64,000 nucleotides of DNA from Prostheceraeus crozeri (Eukaryota; Platyhelminthes; Polycladida; Euryleptidae), in NCBI GenBank assembly GCA_907163375.1, contig CAJQUW010009053.1, positions 12,501-76,500 on the forward strand, written 5' to 3'. The translations under genes were made by a program, and so were the position numbers. Positions 59,409 to 64,000 of this stretch are shown piece after piece (the stretch's first letter is position 1; every line of letters begins with the position of its first letter). The notes below the pieces were generated by a model, which searched no databases, had not been told where the DNA came from, and saw only the letters and a program-made list of their open reading frames with translations.

Positions 59409-62400
59409 CATGCAACATAAGACAAATAAATTTAACACAAGACGAATTTGGCTTTGATAAATGACTATTTTCAAGTTTTCCTCTGAATAATAAGATGATA
59501 GATAAACAGCTCAGCAAAAACAGCACGAGACCGTGCTAAATATTCCAGAAAATGATGATCAACAATAGATTTCAAATCATGATGCAGGCAATGATTCCAT
59601 GACTTAGAAATAAATTCCAAATGCGGCACTGAAAAAGATGATGAAAAAAATCCAATACAAGCTGATCTATTTTAAATTTGTATTTTATGAATAATACATT
59701 TTTTAATTTTTTTTAAGTTGAAAAAAAATTCTAGGTCAGTGCACTATTATAGCATAGTTAGGTTTCAAGGTCATTTTCTTGCAACAAGCTACTGATGTGG
59801 ATAAAAATTGAGCCACTTTTACAATCTTCGGTTTTTTTAAAACTAGACCGCTGCTAAAATAAGTTGCCACCCAGAGTCGGAGACAATACCCTCATCGCCG
59901 AAAGACTATGGATTAGGAAATTAGGTATATCTTCATTCATTTTGAGCTGAACGCCATTTACATATGTAAGTCTGGAGCACCAACTGTGTAAAAACGCAAA
60001 TGGAGGAACAATTGTTAAAAAGTTGGCAATTATGAAATTGATCAAAAATGATTTTGAATCAATGGACTGTAATCTGCGCAAAATACCGAATCCTCTGATG
60101 CAATTTTTGTTGCATGCTACACTTTTCTGGGTTGTCATTCTACTTGTAAAAAAATTACTCTATAATTCCAACCACAAAGTCCCATGATTGTAACTCGAAT
60201 TCTGTACCACAATTGCGTATTGCATAAAGTCTTGCTTCCATTCTAGAGGCATTATTGTCATAGATCAATGGTCATAGATTTCTATGATGATGATACGAAA
60301 TCCACACTACATTTGTTAAAATGCTGTTAGTAATATAATCAGAACGTTTTGGCATTTTATGACAAAAACATCTGATTAGTTTCTTTAAAATGAAAGCATG
60401 CATGTACAGCTCCAAAACCACTTTTATATCCATTTCTAGTTAATTTTTCTTTCACATATGCATTGATAATGACCAGGTATGATAGAATAATGGTCTCTGC
60501 GTGTGTTCAATATTGCTCACCTGTGATATTGAACGTAAGGAACTTTCGAAACCGTTGCCAGAAACCGAACAGAAACTGCTACGAGAAACCGTTTAATCAC
60601 AGAAAATGCTGCATATACTGTACAGTGCTTTCCTTGACTAACATGACTCTTCGTATACTATTCTAGCAGATGGCAAAGTTTCAAGGCGCAACTTTTTTCT
60701 ACGTTTTGTCGATCGCTTAATACTATTATAATATGAATAGTTAATCGCTAAGATGGACTGATGATCTCTGAATTCTCTGGCCTCATTTTGCCTTTATTTC
60801 ATTGGAAAATGAATGGGAAGTAGGCTTTTAGCAAGTTATTTCACTGGATGCATTTGCAATTTGGAATACTACACTCAAATTTGTGTTTTGCGGAAAATAA
60901 CTGTAAGTTAAACTCTATTGTAGCAGGCGTTTCGGTGGCTGATCTCCCGTGGAGAGACTTTGCCGTATGCTAGAAAGGTAGAAGGAGAGTCTTGTTTTTA
61001 AAAGGAAAGCACTGACTGTGAAGTATTTCATGTGATTAATTGGTTTCACACAACAGTTTTTGCAAAAGTTTCGATAGTTCCTCACTTGACATTGACAGAC
61101 ATTCAATGATTGGATTTGACGGTGCGCGTCAGATGGCCGGCTTCGTCGTGCTGGCGCGCTTGTCCCTAGAAATTTTAGAACGAGATTATGCACCTTTCGC
61201 CTCGTATGATAGAAATGTGTCATTTAAGGTTGATATCACTCATGCATTTATAGCACCTATGTCTAGCACTGTCCGTTTCTTTAATTGTTACAGAACCCAA
61301 GTAGTTATTTTACGTTTCATCGTAGGCTCATAATTAGTTGACTACTAAAATAGTTCACTTGGTCAGCCGAGAACCTGAGGTATTTGGTTTGGAAACAGTT
61401 CTTGATTAAATGAAGTACCGTAGTCAGTGATAGGAAGTTTGTTATTTCACAGCAGACCATGTCCTAAAACTGCCCCGTCTGCTGCCATCAAAGATGAGAT
61501 GCTGAAAATCTGGTCGATCCACTTGTTAGACACAGGCTCTAGCAACGGTGTGTTATTGTTATATGAACAGGTGCACGAAGAGGCCCGCGTCTGCAGATCA
61601 GAGATTCGAAATCTTCTGATCTCAATTAAGGGAAATGATAACCCACCAAATGTCTGCGAGTGGTAGCTAGGCAAACTTGAAGTTTACCAATGAACGGATG
61701 GTGTGATCTTGATAATACCTACATATTCTTGTAGTTGAAAATACTAGCATTCTTTTAAACCAAAACTTAAGAACGACAATTCTAATAAAACAAAAGTTGG
61801 CAAGTTGTGCGGAGTTAACCGCTAAGAACATTGTTAACACGAAAGTTCGCGGAAAATCTGTCAAAGTGTTCATTTAGTGAGGTTGCATGAAATGTTGTCG
61901 AAATTCGGAAGAATCTGAATCATCTGAAATCTTAACATAAGCCTGATTCAATGGTGATAATCTTGATGCACTGTTTCTCGTAGCTTCGACTGTAGGCATC
62001 TGTGAATGAATTGACCAAAAATTCCACAACCACAATTAACCGGACACAAACTAGAGGCTATGACAATCTAAAATAATAACATAACCTTTCACATGGTGGA
62101 AAGTTAATTGAAATTGAGGATTCTCATCAAAAAATCGTCGAATGCCTTGGTAGTTTTGGTGAAACAAATCAGTAGACGTACTGCATCTTTTTGCAAACTC
62201 AACGAATCTTAAAATCCTTCCATCGTGAAAAATCTGAACGGTAGTTGATACTGTCTGTCAATTCTTATCAAAAAATTTTGACGTCTTCGTGTTAAAATCC
62301 TGCATCAAAGAAAAACGCTCATTTTTCTTTCGTAGTGCCTACTGACCACAACTGACTTCTTCAGAAAGTAACATTTATGACAAGGTTATGTGGAATATAA

Positions 62401-64000
62401 GGTTTCATATGGCATATCGTTTATTAAAATTGAACCTGAACTTCAACTCGAAAATAGCATTTTAGAATGTTTTGACTTTTGTGCATTCATTTATGAAACG
62501 GTCTGTAGTAAAATAATTAACAAATTCAGTTTAAATCGTAAGAATAGAAATATCATTTCAAGTTCAGACGAGATTCAGAACTTCTTTAATTACATACCGG
62601 GTATTTCTTGCAATTGAAGTACTATATCTACATGATCAAGTACCTATAAAAGCAGGGTAAGACTAGTGTTTCCAAACTTGCCGGGAATGTCAGTGGTCCA
62701 CGGAGGTCCTGTGATCAGCAGAAATTTGTGAAGATGGCAGTAATTCTCGAGTACTAGCAGCTAGTCCTTTTGTGAATCCTTCCCATTCTTCTGCCAGCCA
62801 CAAGTAGGCCTGCCTATACTGCAATTGTATGTCATTGACAATCTGAATCTCTATTATTTCATGTCAACGGCAGTGCACCTAGCATCGCGGAATGGGGAGA
62901 TGCTGACATGCTTTTTATTTAGGTACAAACCACGCTTTATGCTCAAATAGCTTTCTGAGTTGTGGAAGTTCCCCATAGCTGATGTAGATACAGGAACTTT
63001 TCAAGAGAGTGAGCGCTTTCGGCAACCGTCGGCTGTCAAATTCATGCATCAATTAGCCTGTTGATATTTTTGGATAATTAAGCGTGTGGAAATGTGAACT
63101 ACAGACTTCGAAAAGACACTTATTGATTTGGAATCGCAGATGTTCGATTTTTGTCACAAATTTAGACTTCTGGCATGAAAAACTGATGAGGAATTCCACG
63201 AGCTTCAATCGCTTGCAGCCACAAGGTCATGTTTCCTGTCATGTAATGGGAGTCATTGCGCACCATGTCCCAGGGATCGCGTTTTCCGCCTTTTCCGCTT
63301 TTTTAGAAAATTGGTTGGGTCTCGTAATTCATCCAATTGCGCGATAAAAAATAAGAGAGTCGGGTATAGGGGCATGAGTGTGTTTCAATTTTTCATTGAA
63401 AATACTCGTAGGTGCATATTTATTATAGGCCTACATGTATCCTATTTAAATTAGCTTACAAGCAACTCTATTTACATTTTGAAGCACTAACAGGATGTTT
63501 TGCATTAAAGGGGACCTACTACATCTTCATGTGTACTATACATGTATGTGTAAGTAATGGATCGATACATGCTATTCATCATATCAAATCTTGCTGCTAA
63601 AAATCACTTTGGCTCTTGTAATCACCTGCCTCTGGAAAGCAGATTGAGATCCTACTGCACTTACCGAAGTTCGCTTCAAAAGTGATAACACTGCCCACAA
63701 CAAGCTACTAGATTGACTTAAGGTATTTTGGAAAGATCTATCCTCCAAGCGTAACCATCCATCGGCTCCATCTGTTTTGCTTTTTAATTTTAATGCACGT
63801 TTTCTGCAATCAAAGATTGATGACTTGAAAGTCAGGGCCACCTACGTGGAGAAAGAAAAAGGCTCAGAGAGGGGGAGAAAAACGGCAATGACCGCGTTAC
63901 ACTTTTGGTGGTTTGTAACATGAATGGCGATAAAGAACAGTTGCTTCTGATTGGACCGTCTAAGTCTACGATTTTTTCGGCAAATGCGGGCAAATATGGA
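59409..64000. other. AT-rich flank, no gene supported
   Basis: Only short ORFs (under about 105 codons) occur, on both strands, without recognisable domains, codon bias or splice context. No repeat family from the rest of the window is seen. This is most likely host intergenic or intronic DNA, or an element too old to recognise. Confidence 0.6.

Noticed and set aside
59854-61333. ORFs of 67-102 residues in the right flank
   Set aside because: No domain, no codon bias, no splice or start context; chance ORFs in AT-rich DNA.
63584-63841. 85-residue minus-strand ORF as a host exon
   Set aside because: Its composition is plausible, but I found no convincing splice sites or homology.

Overview
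The window looks like repeat-rich DNA from an invertebrate animal. It holds protein-primed Polinton/Maverick-type elements, an intact piggyBac transposon, a Penelope-like retroelement, Ty3/gypsy LTR sequence, a non-autonomous long-TIR DNA transposon, TATA-box promoters, GT-AG introns and AATAAA signals. No ordinary host gene could be recognised and the species cannot be named from this sequence.

Layout. (1) Positions 1 to about 13.4 kb hold a very AT-rich, intron-free Polinton-like element (element A), cut by the left window edge. It carries a fibre-like protein, packaging ATPase, protein-primed DNA polymerase B, a large unknown protein, a coiled-coil fibre candidate, small virion-type proteins, a capsid protein, a phospholipase A2-like segment, an rve integrase and an adenain-like protease. 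It is seeded with short GC-rich perfect hairpins, and nearly every gene starts right after an A-tract. (2) About 13.4-13.8 kb holds a 142-bp tandem repeat. (3) About 13.8-47.7 kb is a second, different and less AT-rich Polinton-like element or element complex (element B). It has a chromodomain integrase, basic virion protein, capsid protein, adenain, a TBP-like protein, two PC4-like small proteins, fibre-like proteins, polymerase B, a packaging ATPase, a core-protein remnant, a small membrane protein and an IAP-type RING protein. Element B is interrupted at 20.3-26.5 kb by a tandem array of about 715-bp units, which is itself hit by a whole piggyBac element. At about 38.3-41.0 kb it carries a Penelope-like element. 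Two related minus-strand gene modules (about 33.8-38.3 and 43.1-47.2 kb) carry zinc-finger and coiled-coil genes with TATA boxes, short introns and a recurring TGATAGCA motif. (4) 47.8-59.4 kb is a young Ty3/gypsy LTR unit containing two different pol regions, a 264-bp palindrome in the first pol, and a 2.6-kb transposon in its 3' LTR. (5) 59.4-64.0 kb is AT-rich sequence with no gene I can support.

How the parts relate. Elements A and B both carry the Polinton core set (integrase, polymerase B, ATPase, protease, capsid), but differ in base composition, promoter style and accessory genes. A looks like a compact virus with cytoplasm-like start contexts. B has nuclear-style signals: TATA boxes, introns, polyadenylation signals overlapping stop codons, and its own TBP-like and PC4-like proteins. 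Both are treated here as fossils and both contain several broken genes. The strongest candidates for something undescribed are the hairpin system of element A, the pseudoknot-like RNA motif shared by the 715-bp array and the Penelope-like element, and the duplicated spliced gene modules of element B.
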